Shown: positions 48,476 to 58,410, counted from the first letter of the stretch. The stretch: DNA of 64,000 nt from Massilia sp. PAMC28688 (GCF_019443445.1 NZ_CP080378.1:124001-188000); one strand, 5' to 3'. The notes: a model not told the origin generated them from the sequence alone. Numbers and translations are program-made.

Positions 48476-50080
48476 ATGAAGTTGAAACATACTTGCGCCG
48501 CACTCGCTCTCGCCTTTGCCCCCCTGCTGGCGCTTGGCCAGCCCCAGACCCTGCACCAGGTCGCCCAGCAGGCACTGGTGTCGAACCCCGAGGTGCTGGC
48601 GCGCTGGCACGCGTTCGAAGCGGCTGGCCATGAGCGCGCCGCCAGCGCCGGCGGCTACCTGCCGCGCCTGGACCTCACGGCAGGCGCCGGCCGCGACGAT
48701 ATCCGCGATCCCCTCAAGACCAATGACCTGAGCCGCAATGCCAGCTCGCTCACCCTCACGCAAATGCTATGGGATGGCGCGCTGACGTACAACGATGTCA
48801 GGCGTCTGGACCACACCCGCATGGCGCGCCTGTACGAACTGTATGACGTGTCCGAGACCGTGGTGCTGGATGTGGTACGCAGCTACGCCGACGTGCTTCG
48901 TTACCGCAAGCTGGTGGAACTGGCCGAGGAAAACTACGTCCGCCACCAGGCAGTGTTCATGCAGATCCAGAAGAAGACCCAGGCCGGCGTAAGCCGCCGC
49001 GTGGACCTGGAACAGATCGCCGGTCGCCTGGCACTGGCCGAATCCAACCTGCTGCAGGAGACGGCCAACCTGCATGATGTCTCGGCCCGCTTCCAGCGCC
49101 TGGTAGGCGTGGTGCCGTCGCCTGCGATGCAGCCCCTGGCACTGTTGGACAAGGACCTGCCGCCGACCATGGCGCAGGCGCTTGGCACCGCCCTGCGCGC
49201 CCACCCTTCGCTACAAGCGTCAGTGGAAAACGTGCGCGCCAACGAAAAGGCGGCCCGCCTGCGGCGCGCCACTTACCAGCCGCGCGTAGACCTGCGCATG
49301 CGCTCGGACAATGGCAGCAACCTCAATGGCCTGCCCGGCTCGTCCTCGAACAAGGCGCTTGAAGTGCAGCTGTCGTGGAACCTGTTCAATGGCTTTTCCG
49401 ACGTGTCGCGCGTGCGCCAGCAGGCGGACCTGATCAACGTGGCGCGCGACCAGCGCGATAAGGCCTGCCGCGACGTGCGCCAGACCCTGTCGATTGCCTA
49501 CAACGACACCACCAAGCTCACCGAGCAGCTGGCCTACCTGGACCAGCACCAGCTGTCGATTGAAAAGGCGCGCGACGCGTACCGCAAGCAGTTCGATATC
49601 GGCCAGCGCTCGCTGCTCGACTTGCTCGATTCGGAAAATGAGTTGTTCCAGTCGCGCCGCTCGTACGCCAACGCGGAATTCGACCGCCTGTTCGCGTTTG
49701 CCCGCGCCCACGCCGGCATGGGCACGCTGTACCAGGCGCTCGGCCTGGCGCGCCGCCAGCCTGCCAGCCTGCCGGCCGTGGCGGACAAGAACGATGGCGA
49801 AAACATCGCCAGCAACTGCCCGGTTGAGGCGCCGCCGGTCTACACCATTGACAAGGAAAAGCTCAATGCCCGCGCGCGCGAATACGTCTTCGAATCGGCC
49901 AGCGCACCAGCGCCGGCCCCGGCAACCCTGCTCACGCCTGCGCTGATGCCGGCACCCGCGGCGCCTGCCGTGGTGGCGCCGAAACAGGACGCGGCACCGG
50001 CCAGGCCGGCGCGCAAGGCCCGCACTCCGGCCAGGACGGCACCGGCGCCGGACCAGTTCAAGCTGTCGGAAGAAAGTTAG
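48476..50080 (+). CDS. lapE: TolC-family outer membrane channel, LapE type
   Basis: About 534 residues. A signal peptide ([19 protein letters not shown]) precedes two outer membrane efflux repeats. These start [32 protein letters not shown] and, in the second half, [41 protein letters not shown]. Later blocks include [22 protein letters not shown] and [22 protein letters not shown], both typical of T1SS TolC proteins. After about residue 440 comes an unusual Ala/Pro-rich tail ([23 protein letters not shown]) ending with basic residues. It would form the pore in which the adhesin is retained. An in-frame GTG at 48473 is also possible. It is divergent from lapG. Confidence 0.92.
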   Translation: MKLKHTCAALALAFAPLLALGQPQTLHQVAQQALVSNPEVLARWHAFEAAGHERAASAGGYLPRLDLTAGAGRDDIRDPLKTNDLSRNASSLTLTQMLWDGALTYNDVRRLDHTRMARLYELYDVSETVVLDVVRSYADVLRYRKLVELAEENYVRHQAVFMQIQKKTQAGVSRRVDLEQIAGRLALAESNLLQETANLHDVSARFQRLVGVVPSPAMQPLALLDKDLPPTMAQALGTALRAHPSLQASVENVRANEKAARLRRATYQPRVDLRMRSDNGSNLNGLPGSSSNKALEVQLSWNLFNGFSDVSRVRQQADLINVARDQRDKACRDVRQTLSIAYNDTTKLTEQLAYLDQHQLSIEKARDAYRKQFDIGQRSLLDLLDSENELFQSRRSYANAEFDRLFAFARAHAGMGTLYQALGLARRQPASLPAVADKNDGENIASNCPVEAPPVYTIDKEKLNARAREYVFESASAPAPAPATLLTPALMPAPAAPAVVAPKQDAAPARPARKARTPARTAPAPDQFKLSEES

Positions 50081-50619
50081 CGCGAAGCCAGCAGGCGTGC
50101 AAGCAGCGCCTCTGGATCACTCTCGACCATCATCAGGTCGCGATGCTGGGCTCGGATGAAGCCTTCCGATGCAGCGTGCGCGATGAACTGCGCCAGCTGG
50201 TCATAGAAGCCGGCCACATTGAGCACGCCAATCGGCTTGGCGTGAATCTCCAGCTGCGACCAAGTAAGCATTTCAAACAGTTCTTCCAGCGTCCCCATCC
50301 CGCCGGGCATGGCCACGAAGCCGTCCGCCAGTTCGGCCATCATGGCTTTACGCTCGTGCATGTTGCGAACGACGAAAAGCTCGGTCAGGCCGGCATGGGC
50401 CAGCTCGCGGTCGACCAGCTGCTGCGGGATCACGCCGATCACTCGCCCACCCGCGGCCAGCGCAGCATCTGCAATCACGCCCATCAGGCCCACATGGCCG
50501 CCGCCGTAGACCACGGTCATGCCGCGCTGCGCCAGCAGCCGCCCAAGTGCACGCGCAGCCGCCGCGTACACCGGATCGGTGCCGGGATTGGCACCGCAAT
50601 ACACTGCAATCGACTTCAT
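50077..50619 (-). CDS. LOG family protein (TIGR00730), nucleotide hydrolase
   Basis: 180 residues. The LOG/lysine-decarboxylase-like signature [25 protein letters not shown] (PGGxGTxxE) is intact, with a Rossmann-type start [15 protein letters not shown] and GGGHVGLMG. Such proteins cleave cytokinin riboside monophosphates or other nucleoside monophosphates at the N-glycosidic bond. Its stop overlaps the convergent TolC-like gene by a few bases, and its start overlaps the TPR gene stop as ATGA, so it is translated with that gene. Confidence 0.92.
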   Translation of the reverse strand: MKSIAVYCGANPGTDPVYAAAARALGRLLAQRGMTVVYGGGHVGLMGVIADAALAAGGRVIGVIPQQLVDRELAHAGLTELFVVRNMHERKAMMAELADGFVAMPGGMGTLEELFEMLTWSQLEIHAKPIGVLNVAGFYDQLAQFIAHAASEGFIRAQHRDLMMVESDPEALLARLLASR

Positions 50620-51392
50620 TCGTCCTCGAGTTCTTCCCTGGCCGCTTCCACGTCGAGGCGTTCCATCGCATCCTTCGGCTCGACCGCGGCCGCCGCTTCG
50701 TACAGCTTCACGGCGTCGTCCATTTTCTTCTTGCCGTCCAGCGTCACCAGCGCATTGGCGTACTCGATGCGGCCGATGGCGGTGTCGGGGTTGAGCTCAA
50801 TGGCCTTCTTGAAGGCCTTGTAACCATCCTCCTTCTTGACGCCATATGTGAGGCCGCCGATCATGGCGCCCACGCTGTTGATGATCTCGGCGTGGAAGGC
50901 GCCCAGTGCAATGTGGGCGTCCGAATGCTTGGGCGCAAGCGCGATGGTTTTATCCAGGCTGGCGCGCACCTTGGGCGCGATGCCCTGGGCCAGCGCCTTG
51001 ACGATGGAAATCCCCTGGGCGTAGCGGCCCAGCGCATAGGCATGCCAGTAGTAGCCGGCCGGGTTGTCAGGCTGCTCGGCCTGCTGGCGCTCGCAGCGCT
51101 CGGCCACTTCCTCGAACATGGCGATTTTCTTCTTGTCGCTCTTTTCCAGGTAGGTGGCGTACATGCAGCTGGCCTTGTGCGCCACCGAGTAGCCGTCCAC
51201 ACCCGCGTCCAGACCGAGCTTGGTGGCTTTCTCAAACTCGCCCGCATGGAACGCGATCCACGCATCGACCAGCGCCGCCTTTTTGGGAAACGGCTCGGCA
51301 TCTCCCACGTGCAGGCGTGGCCAGGCTTTTTTCAGCGTGGCCGCCGTGTACACGTAGGCATCGTCAGCGTGGGGGAACTTGGTCCATGCCAT
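50616..51392 (-). CDS. TPR-like helical protein of unknown function
   Basis: 258 residues from the ATG at 51392, set by AAGGAG six bases upstream; the longer frame to 51479 is inside the TetR gene. There is no signal peptide. Helical repeats are seen: [38 protein letters not shown], then [31 protein letters not shown] and [29 protein letters not shown]. The last two are good TPRs, and the layout resembles bacterial relatives of RMDN proteins. It lies 10 nt after the TetR gene and is coupled to the LOG gene. Confidence 0.75.
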   Translation of the reverse strand: MAWTKFPHADDAYVYTAATLKKAWPRLHVGDAEPFPKKAALVDAWIAFHAGEFEKATKLGLDAGVDGYSVAHKASCMYATYLEKSDKKKIAMFEEVAERCERQQAEQPDNPAGYYWHAYALGRYAQGISIVKALAQGIAPKVRASLDKTIALAPKHSDAHIALGAFHAEIINSVGAMIGGLTYGVKKEDGYKAFKKAIELNPDTAIGRIEYANALVTLDGKKKMDDAVKLYEAAAAVEPKDAMERLDVEAAREELEDE

Positions 51393-51402
51393 GGTTGGCT
51401 CC

Positions 51403-52068
51403 TTATTTGAGTTGTTTGAGATATTCTTCGGACAGCTTTTCGAACAGCAGGTGGGTGTCGCCGCGCAGGTAGGGGCCAATCAGCGACAGCACCTGGTAAC
51501 AGCCGCGCGCCAGCGCGTCCGACATAGCCTGCTGCTCGGTGTATTTGCGCGGATTGCGCACGTATTCATACGACAGCCAGTAGGTCGCCACCACCACCAT
51601 GTTGGTGGCCAGGGCGGCGATGTCGGCGTCAGACGCTTCCAGCGACTTTTCGGTGCGCAGGTCTTCGCACAGCTGGCGCGCGACCTTGATCTTGTGCGCC
51701 AGGATGACCTTGAAGTGCAGTTCGAGCTTGCGGTTGCGCGACAACAGGTCATTGAGGTCGCGGTAAAAGAAGCGGTAGCGCCATACCAGCTCGAACATCA
51801 GGTGCAGGTACAGCCACACGTCTTCGATGTTGGAGCGGCGCCCGTCCGGCACCGTCAGGATGCGCTCGATCTCCGCCTCAAACTGCACGAAGATGGAGTT
51901 GACGATGTCGTCCTTGTTGCGGAAGTGGTAGTACAGGTTACCGGGCGAGATGTTCATCTCTTCGGCAATCACCGTGGTGGTGATGTTCGGCTCCCCGAAC
52001 TCGTTGAACAGCCGCAGGGACAACTCGAGGATGCGTTCGCGGGTGCGGCGTGGAGCTTTCTGTAGCAT
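51403..52068 (-). CDS. TetR/AcrR-family transcriptional regulator
   Basis: 221 residues. The N-terminal TetR helix-turn-helix reads RRTRERILELSLRLFNEFGEPNITTTVIAEEMNISPGNLYYHFRNKDDIV. The ligand domain is helical and rich in aromatic residues (MFELVWRYRFFYRDLNDLL), a pattern seen in lipid-responsive TetR proteins. Downstream are the TPR and LOG genes; upstream on the same strand are a patatin-like lipase and a PhaF-like protein. Control of storage or fatty-acid metabolism is suggested by context only. Confidence 0.88.
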   Translation of the reverse strand: MLQKAPRRTRERILELSLRLFNEFGEPNITTTVIAEEMNISPGNLYYHFRNKDDIVNSIFVQFEAEIERILTVPDGRRSNIEDVWLYLHLMFELVWRYRFFYRDLNDLLSRNRKLELHFKVILAHKIKVARQLCEDLRTEKSLEASDADIAALATNMVVVATYWLSYEYVRNPRKYTEQQAMSDALARGCYQVLSLIGPYLRGDTHLLFEKLSEEYLKQLK

Positions 52069-52142
52069 GGCGGGCGGTCTGATGTTTTACTCACACAAGC
52101 ATAACACCGAAACTGCCCGCTTCACCAGTGGCAGCGCCAGGT

Positions 52143-53354
52143 TCAGGCCGAGCGCGCCACCTTGAGGTAGCGTTCCAGATCGTCCAGGGTCTGGCGCAGC
52201 CGGGCCAGGGCCTGGCGCGATGGTGCCTGCTGCACCAGCGACAGGCTGGCGTCGCGCAGCACACCGAGCTTGAGCTTGAGGCCATGGCGTTCGAGCTTGG
52301 GGGCGATCTCGGCGCGCCGTTCGAGCAGCATGAGGCGCGTGTTCTGGTACGCCTGCTCGCACATGCGGCGCCGGTTGGCATAGCTGAAGATATTGGTGAA
52401 GAACAGCTCGGCGTCGTCCTGGTTGGGCTGGAACAGCAGGATATCGACACCCGGATGGCTTCTTTCGTAGCTGGCCATGCCCGAGGCGATGCGCGAGTGC
52501 AGGATGGAGCGCAGGGTCTGCGACATGACGTCGAGCAGGCCGCCGTCGAGCAGCTTGCCGCCCTTCTTGCGCGACGCCTTGCCCAGGGCGTTATAAGGGA
52601 CGATGGCATTCACGCAGAACAGCACATCGACCCCGGCCTCGAGCGCGATCGAGGCATGCATGCTTTTGCGCAGCGCACCATCGACAAAATGGTGGCCGTC
52701 CAGCTCCACCGGCGGGAACAGCCCGGGAACGGCGGCGCTGGCCTGCACCGCGCGCGAGATGGGCGTGTGGTCCCATTCCGGCTGGTCGCCAAAGCGCACC
52801 GCTTCGCCGGTATCGAGATCGGTGGCGACGATCACGAGGCGGTTGCGCAGCTTGCGAAAGTCGTTGGTGCGGCCTGCACGGGCAAAGGTGGCCGCCATGT
52901 AGCGGTGGATGCCGTCGCCCGAAATCAGTCCTGCCGGCAGCGCTTCCTTGAGCCGCTCGAAAGAGGAAAACACGCTCTGACGGTTGCGCGCGTAATGGAA
53001 CAGCGACGAGGCAATCAGGCCGGGCAGCTTGACGGCGCGCCGCGTCAGTTCTGCCGTGGCGGGGCGCAGCAGCAGTTCGGGCTTGAACAGGGCGGCGCCG
53101 TCGGCGGCATCGACATCGCTTTCGATGAACAGGCGGCACATCTGGTGCGGCGTGATGCCGTTGGCCAGCGCCGCGGCGATGATGCCGCCGGCCGAAATGC
53201 CGACATAGATGGCCGCGTCATTGACGTCCAGCCCTTCGATCGACTCTTCCAGCGCGGCCAGCACGCCAATTTCATACACTGCAGCCAGGGGGCCGCCACC
53301 GGCCAGTGCCAGGCCGATTTTGGGAGCGCTGCTGCGCGGAGTAGTCTTTTTCAT
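52143..53354 (-). CDS. Patatin-like phospholipase / acyl hydrolase
   Basis: 403 residues. The patatin fold elements are clear: the oxyanion loop ALAGGGPLAAVYEIGVL, the nucleophile elbow VGISAGG (GxSxG) near residue 55, and the catalytic Asp in FVDGALRKS near residue 223. There is no signal peptide, so it is probably cytoplasmic or peripheral. The enzyme class hydrolyses phospholipids, neutral lipids or, in some cases, PHA. It lies downstream of the PhaF-like gene on the same strand, beyond a terminator, so a role in granule lipid or PHA mobilisation is a fair guess. The ATG at 53354 has AAAGG upstream. Confidence 0.88.
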   Translation of the reverse strand: MKKTTPRSSAPKIGLALAGGGPLAAVYEIGVLAALEESIEGLDVNDAAIYVGISAGGIIAAALANGITPHQMCRLFIESDVDAADGAALFKPELLLRPATAELTRRAVKLPGLIASSLFHYARNRQSVFSSFERLKEALPAGLISGDGIHRYMAATFARAGRTNDFRKLRNRLVIVATDLDTGEAVRFGDQPEWDHTPISRAVQASAAVPGLFPPVELDGHHFVDGALRKSMHASIALEAGVDVLFCVNAIVPYNALGKASRKKGGKLLDGGLLDVMSQTLRSILHSRIASGMASYERSHPGVDILLFQPNQDDAELFFTNIFSYANRRRMCEQAYQNTRLMLLERRAEIAPKLERHGLKLKLGVLRDASLSLVQQAPSRQALARLRQTLDDLERYLKVARSA

Positions 53355-53378
53355 TGGATGCACCTTTTACACGTGAAA

Positions 53379-53404
53379 AGGGCCTGCGCAAGCACAGGCC
53401 CTTC
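53379..53404 (-). terminator. Terminator of the PhaF-like gene
   Basis: A 9-bp perfect stem, AAGGGCCTG/CAGGCCCTT (53379-53387 and 53396-53404), has an 8-nt loop. On the minus strand it is followed by a short T-run. It lies between the PhaF-like stop and the patatin gene start. Confidence 0.75.
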
Positions 53405-53423
53405 GTCTTGCCAGCCGTGGCGA

Positions 53424-54095
53424 TTACGCTGCGGTGCTGCTGCTCTCTACTGCCACGTCATTGACCTTGGGAGCGCTCTTCCTGACCGCTGCCTTGCGTG
53501 GCGCGGCGGCCTTTTTAGGCGCGGCTGCCGGTTTGACGGCGATTTTTTTCGCGGCCGGCTTGGCCGATGCAGCCTTCTTCACTGCAGGCTTGGCGGCGGC
53601 CTTTTTGGCTGCCGGCTTGGCTGCGGCCTTGGCCGAAGCAGCTTTCTTGACTGCCGGCTTGGCGGCGGCCTTGGCGGCCGGGACCTTCTTGCCGGTGGCT
53701 GCCGCCACTGCACGGCTGAGCTGCTCGACGCGGCGGGTCAGCTCCTGGATGTCTTTCTGGGTCGGCACGCCGATGGTCGACAGGGCGCGTGCCACGCGGT
53801 CTTCAAACACCTGCTCAAGCTTGTCCCAGGAACCGGAGGCTTGCTTGGACACGCCATCGGCAACCTTGGTGACGGTGTCGGTGACTTCGGAGACCTTGTC
53901 TTCGGCCATCGAGCGGGTACGGCGCTGCAGGTTGTTGCCTTCTTCGACCAGCTTGGAGAAGACGCGTCCGCCCTCTTCCTGGGCCTTGGCGAATGCGCCC
54001 AGGCCAGCCTGCCAGATCTGGGAAGCGGAGGTACGAACCGCGCTAGCCAATTGTTTGTCTTCGGTTTTTGCCAGTGTCTTCAGTTTCTTTACCAT
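53424..54095 (-). CDS. PhaF-like polyhydroxyalkanoate granule-associated protein
   Basis: 223 residues in two parts. The N-terminal 130 form a phasin domain (ASQIWQAGLGAFAKAQEEGGRVFSKLVEEGNNLQ, ending in the coiled segment TQKDIQELTRRVEQLSRAV). The C-terminal 90 are a histone-H1-like tail of AAKPAVKKAA repeats. This is the PhaF layout: the phasin part coats PHA granules and the basic tail binds DNA, helping to segregate granules at division. The tail repeats are near-perfect and may vary in number between strains. Confidence 0.9.
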   Translation of the reverse strand: MVKKLKTLAKTEDKQLASAVRTSASQIWQAGLGAFAKAQEEGGRVFSKLVEEGNNLQRRTRSMAEDKVSEVTDTVTKVADGVSKQASGSWDKLEQVFEDRVARALSTIGVPTQKDIQELTRRVEQLSRAVAAATGKKVPAAKAAAKPAVKKAASAKAAAKPAAKKAAAKPAVKKAASAKPAAKKIAVKPAAAPKKAAAPRKAAVRKSAPKVNDVAVESSSTAA

Positions 54096-54220
54096 GGTGG
54101 AGCTCCCAGTGTGGATGTGTCGAGGTCTTACCCTTCTTTGATGATGCCATTCTAGATAGCTATTCTAGAGATCGGACACTAAAACCATAGAGAGCAGCTT
54201 CTAAACCCCACACCGGATCA

Positions 54221-54652
54221 TCAGCGCCCAAAGGCCTTGAAGATGGCGTCGACTTCGTACTGGCGGGTGCACATGGCGATGCCGGGGCCGGTGCGGCTTT
54301 CACCGGGGCCGCCGAACCAGCGCAGTGCCACCACATCGCCCTTCATGACGACGTGGAAGGCACCGCCCTGGGCCGACCACAGCGTGGTGCCCATGCGTGG
54401 CCCCAGGCGTTCGTCGCCGCTGATGGGAACCGGGTCGCACACATAGCGGGCGCAGGGCGCCGCCTGGCCGTGCTGGCAGGCCGAGGGCTTGAGGCAGGCG
54501 TTGGCAAACACGCGGCGGCACTCGGCGAAGTCGGCGGCCGATGGCGGAATGGCGGTGGCCGGCGTGGCCATGGCCGCTGCCATTGGCAGCAATCCCAGGG
54601 CCAGGGCGGCAGATAGAGTCTTGACGGCGTTCTTGAGGGCGTTCACGTTCAT
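54221..54652 (-). CDS. Small secreted cysteine-rich protein, unknown
   Basis: 143 residues, not recognised. A signal peptide (LKNAVKTLSAALALGLLPMAAAMA) precedes a domain with six cysteines (ECRRVFANACLKPSACQHG, PCARYVCDP and a late MCTR), suggesting disulphides. The start is uncertain. The ATG at 54652 abuts AAGG too closely, while a GTG at 54646 has AAGGA at good spacing. It stands alone, divergent from the fatty acyl-CoA reductase gene. Confidence 0.6.
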   Translation of the reverse strand: MNVNALKNAVKTLSAALALGLLPMAAAMATPATAIPPSAADFAECRRVFANACLKPSACQHGQAAPCARYVCDPVPISGDERLGPRMGTTLWSAQGGAFHVVMKGDVVALRWFGGPGESRTGPGIAMCTRQYEVDAIFKAFGR

Positions 54653-54814
54653 CCTTAACAATGGTCCACCGGGCGATGCTACAGCACCAGTCTATATCCT
54701 GCAACGGCGCACGACTGTTTCTGGCCGGGGAAGGCGTACAACTCCTTGCCAAGCGTCCAATCCCCTGTAATGATTGGCACATCAATTCATTTAACCGGCA
54801 TAAGGGGAACCACG

Positions 54815-56800
54815 ATGCAGTATTTCGTCACGGGTGCGACAGGGTTTATCGGCAAGCGGCTGGTCAGGAAGCTGTTAGCGCGCAAGGGCAGCGTGGTCTA
54901 CTTCCTGATGCGCGAAGGCTCCCGGGACAAGCTGGCCGACCTGCTTGACTACTGGGGCGCGCCCAAGTCGCGTGCCATCCCCGTGTACGGCGACCTGCGC
55001 GAATCGAAACTGGGCATTTCCAAGGACGACAGCAAGAAGCTGTCCAAGGAAATCGACCATTTCTTCCACCTGGCGGCCATCTACGACATGACGGCCGACC
55101 CGGATGAGCAGGCCGAAGTGAACGTGGCCGGCACCCGCAATACCGTGGAGTTTGCCAACGCCATCGGCGCCAAATGCTTCCACCACGTCAGCTCCATCGC
55201 CGCTGCCGGTATGTACGAAGGCATCTTCCGCGAAGACATGTTCGAGGAAGCAGAAGGCCTGGACCATCCCTACTATATTTCCAAGCACGAGTCCGAGCGC
55301 ATTGTGCGCAGCGACATCAAGGGCGCCTTTCGCGTCTACCGTCCGGGCCTGGTCATTGGCGACTCCAAGACCGGCGAGATGGACAAGATCGATGGCCCCT
55401 ACTATTTTTTCAAGCTGATCCAGCGCATCCGCCAGTTGCTGCCGCCATGGATGCCGACCATCGGCATCGAAGGTGGCCGCATCAACATCGTGCCGGTTGA
55501 CTTCGTGGTCAACGCCATGGACCACATTGCGCACCAGGCCAACCTGGACGGCCAGTGCTTCCACCTGACCGACCCCGAGCCGATGCGCGTGGGCGAAGTG
55601 CTCAACGTGTTCTGCCGCGCGGCCCATGCGCCGACCATGAGCATCCGCATCAATGCGGCCCTGCTGGGATTCATTCCCAAATCGGTCAAGAAGGGCATCA
55701 TGGCGCTGTCGCCGGTGCGCCGCGTGCGCGATGCCATCATGAAGGACCTGGGCTTGCCGCCCGACGTCATGGGCTTCATCAACTACCCTACCCGCTTTGA
55801 CAGCCGCGAAACCCAGCGCGCGCTCAAGGGCAGCGGGATCGCGTGTCCGCCGCTGGAATCGTACGCCGCGCCGATCTGGGACTACTGGGAGCGCAACCTC
55901 GACCCGGACCTGTTCATCGACCGCACCCTGCGCGGCACGGTGGCCGGCAAGGTGGTCCTGATCACGGGCGGCTCGTCCGGCATTGGCCTGGCCGCGGCGC
56001 ACAAGATGGCGGAAGCCGGTGCCACCACCATCATTTGCGGGCGCGACGAAGACAAGCTGGCGGAAGCGAAAAAGGAAATCAACGAGCGCGGCTTCGACTG
56101 CATCATCTACCAGGCCGACGTGGCCGACATGGCCGACTGCGACCGGTTTGTGCAGCTCCTGATCGAGAACCATGGCTGCGTCGATGTGCTGGTCAATAAC
56201 GCCGGGCGCTCCATCCGCCGCGCCATCGAATCGAGCTACGACCGCTTCCACGACTTCGAACGCACCATGCAGCTCAATTACTTTGGCTGCCTGCGCCTGA
56301 CCATGGGACTGCTGCCGACGATGATCGCGCAAAAGCGGGGCCACATCATCAACATCTCGTCGATCGGCGTGCTGACCAACGCGCCGCGCTTTTCGGCCTA
56401 CGTGGCGTCCAAGGCGGCGCTGGAAGCGTGGACCCGCTGCGCCTCGTCCGAGCTGTCGGACGTGGGCATCAAGTTCACCACCATTAACATGCCGCTGGTA
56501 CGCACGCCCATGATTGCGCCGACCAAGATCTACCAGAACGTGCCGACCCTGGCGCCGGAAGAAGCGGCCGACATGATCGCCGAAGCCGTGGTCTACAAGC
56601 CGGTGCGCATTGCCACCCGCGTGGGCGTGTTCGGCCAGGTACTGCATGCCCTGATGCCGCGCGTGGCGCAGATCGTGCTCAACACGACCTTCCGCATGTT
56701 CCCGGATTCGGATGCAGCCAAGGGCGGCGACAAGAAGGCGCCGCAACTGAGTTCCGAACAGATCGCCATGCAGCAGCTGCTGCGCGGGGTGCACTTCTAG
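54815..56800 (+). CDS. Bifunctional fatty acyl-CoA reductase (two SDR domains)
   Basis: 661 residues. The N-terminal extended SDR/male-sterility-type domain starts YFVTGATGFIGKRLV and has YYISKHESE (YxxxK). The C-terminal classical SDR has VLITGGSSGIGLAAAHK near residue 387 and YVASKAALEAW. The sequence resembles, along its whole length as far as I can recall it, the Marinobacter aquaeolei enzyme that reduces acyl-CoA through the aldehyde to fatty alcohol with NADPH. Fatty alcohols feed wax ester synthesis. AAGGGGA before the ATG at 54815 fixes the start. No wax synthase is in the window. PHA granule genes are close by. Confidence 0.9.
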   Translation: MQYFVTGATGFIGKRLVRKLLARKGSVVYFLMREGSRDKLADLLDYWGAPKSRAIPVYGDLRESKLGISKDDSKKLSKEIDHFFHLAAIYDMTADPDEQAEVNVAGTRNTVEFANAIGAKCFHHVSSIAAAGMYEGIFREDMFEEAEGLDHPYYISKHESERIVRSDIKGAFRVYRPGLVIGDSKTGEMDKIDGPYYFFKLIQRIRQLLPPWMPTIGIEGGRINIVPVDFVVNAMDHIAHQANLDGQCFHLTDPEPMRVGEVLNVFCRAAHAPTMSIRINAALLGFIPKSVKKGIMALSPVRRVRDAIMKDLGLPPDVMGFINYPTRFDSRETQRALKGSGIACPPLESYAAPIWDYWERNLDPDLFIDRTLRGTVAGKVVLITGGSSGIGLAAAHKMAEAGATTIICGRDEDKLAEAKKEINERGFDCIIYQADVADMADCDRFVQLLIENHGCVDVLVNNAGRSIRRAIESSYDRFHDFERTMQLNYFGCLRLTMGLLPTMIAQKRGHIINISSIGVLTNAPRFSAYVASKAALEAWTRCASSELSDVGIKFTTINMPLVRTPMIAPTKIYQNVPTLAPEEAADMIAEAVVYKPVRIATRVGVFGQVLHALMPRVAQIVLNTTFRMFPDSDAAKGGDKKAPQLSSEQIAMQQLLRGVHF

Positions 56801-56822
56801 GCCGGCTTGCCGGCATATCCAG

Positions 56823-56844
56823 CGCCGCCTGCGGGCGGCGTTTT
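56823..56844 (+). terminator. Terminator of the acyl-CoA reductase gene
   Basis: A 7-bp GC stem, CGCCGCC/GGCGGCG (56823-56829 and 56834-56840), has a 4-nt loop and is followed by T4. It lies 22 nt after the stop codon. Confidence 0.75.
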
Positions 56845-56870
56845 GCATTGCCTTGCCGATGCCGGTGTGC

Positions 56871-57503
56871 TTAGTTGCAGCTCACGTTCCACGGATCGTA
56901 AGCCAGGCCGGAACGCCGTACCCATACCGTGGCACTGGTATGGCGGTCGCTGCGAAAGATCAGCTCCGCCATCTCCTCGCCGCCCGATACGGGAGCCCCC
57001 ACATCGATCGCATGCAGCCGGAACGGCAAGGAGCGCTGCACCGCGCACGAGGTATTGCCGGCAAAGAGCAGGCGTGCGCGTTTCAGCACGGCCGGGGCAT
57101 GCGCTGCCAGCGCCGTGACATCGGTGTCCGGCATGCTCTGCAGGATCAGGATATGCTGCGGCGGCGCTGCGGCGCAGGCCACCGGGTGGAACCAGGCCAG
57201 CCCGATGGGCCGTTCCATGGCCCATTCGCTGCCAAAGACAAAGCGCATGCGCTCCATGCGGCACAGGCCACGCGCTGCGCGCCGCGCTTGGGCGTCGACC
57301 CGGGCCGTCAGGCGCCAGGGCTGGCCCGGTCCCCCGCGCTCGATCGTGAAGACCGGGCCTGGGGCTTTGGCGCCGGGAAAGCGGGAGCGGTAGAAATCAG
57401 CAAACGCGGCCCGCTCTGCGTCCGTGGCGGCGCGGGTCTCGAGCGCGCACGCCGGCAGCGCAAGCGCGTACAGGAAAGCTGCCAGCGTCATCATGCGTAC
57501 CAT
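56871..57503 (-). CDS. Exported protein of unknown function
   Basis: 210 residues from the ATG at 57503, supported by AAGGGGGA; upstream in-frame codons to 57563 have none. A signal peptide (MTLAAFLYALALPACA) precedes a soluble domain with several cysteines (GLCRMERMRF, PVACAAAPP, TSCAVQRS and the terminal VSCN) that probably pair. No family recognised. It converges on the acyl-CoA reductase gene across that gene's terminator. Confidence 0.65.
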   Translation of the reverse strand: MVRMMTLAAFLYALALPACALETRAATDAERAAFADFYRSRFPGAKAPGPVFTIERGGPGQPWRLTARVDAQARRAARGLCRMERMRFVFGSEWAMERPIGLAWFHPVACAAAPPQHILILQSMPDTDVTALAAHAPAVLKRARLLFAGNTSCAVQRSLPFRLHAIDVGAPVSGGEEMAELIFRSDRHTSATVWVRRSGLAYDPWNVSCN

Positions 57504-57601
57504 CTTCGTCCCCCTTTGCGTAGAGACGAGCATGATACAGAAAAGCCGGGGCCGGCGGGGCATGGCGCCCTGCCGGCCTGCGTTGGCGTTATGCGATTTC
57601 G

Positions 57602-58216
57602 TCAGTTCGATTTGCCGGCGCCCTTGCCGGTGGATGCATGCGCAGGCTGGCCCTGCACGTTGCCCTGGAATGAAGCGTGCTGGCCGTCGAACTGCCCATC
57701 GACCTGGACACTGGCGCTGCTGCTCTGCATATTGCCGTGGGCATGGGCGCCGTTGCCGCGCTGGTGTTCGAACGGATCGCGGAAGTTCTTCATCGATTCC
57801 TGCTGCTCGCGCAGCGACCTGTCCTTTTCTTCCGACGCCGTGCGGGCGACCTGGTCGGCCAGCTCACGCGCGGTGCGGCCCGTTTCCTGCACATGCTGCT
57901 CCGTCACGCGCGCCAGTTCAACCTGGGTGTCGGCCACGGCGCGCGACATGTGCTGCTGGTAAGCGCGCAGCTTGTCGGTTGCCGGCTGGGCGCGGGCGGC
58001 GGTGACGGCGATGGCGTCGGTCGGGCTTTGCATGGTCAGCAGCTGGTGGCTGGCAATCGTGCTCTCTTCAAGCATGGTCTGGCCCAGCTGCATATTGAGC
58101 TCGCACAGGTGCTGGAACGAGCGTGACAAGGACTTGGAAAAGTCGTTGAAGAACGAGACCTGGGCGTCCAGGTGGGTGCGAACGGCAGGCGTAACAGATG
58201 GCGAAAATGGATACAT
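57602..58216 (-). CDS. Phasin family protein
   Basis: 204 residues. The N-terminal 110 are phasin-like amphipathic helix: FFNDFSKSLSRSFQHLCELNMQLGQTMLEESTIASHQLL, with AIAVTAARAQPATDKLRAYQQHM. The rest is hydrophilic, with a Gln/Glu-rich helix and a Gly/His/Ser/Gln tail that is probably disordered. It resembles the 140-residue phasin at 7037-7459 in the LCELNMQL and P-A-YQQ blocks, so the two may be paralogues. Likely coats PHA granules along with the PhaF-like protein 3.5 kb away. Confidence 0.8.
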   Translation of the reverse strand: MYPFSPSVTPAVRTHLDAQVSFFNDFSKSLSRSFQHLCELNMQLGQTMLEESTIASHQLLTMQSPTDAIAVTAARAQPATDKLRAYQQHMSRAVADTQVELARVTEQHVQETGRTARELADQVARTASEEKDRSLREQQESMKNFRDPFEHQRGNGAHAHGNMQSSSASVQVDGQFDGQHASFQGNVQGQPAHASTGKGAGKSN

Positions 58217-58410
58217 GATTGACCTCTATAGTGTGCGTTGCAATGGGCGGACCAGTCCGGCGTACCGGGCCGCGCCTGGAATGGGGTCTGACTGCCGGGA
58301 TATTGCGGTCTTGTTCATTTACCGCAGCTGTAGATTAGGATGCCGTCATGACAGCCGCGTGACCGAAATACGCATCGGAAACAGATCGGCAAAAGAGGGG
58401 AAACAGGCGG

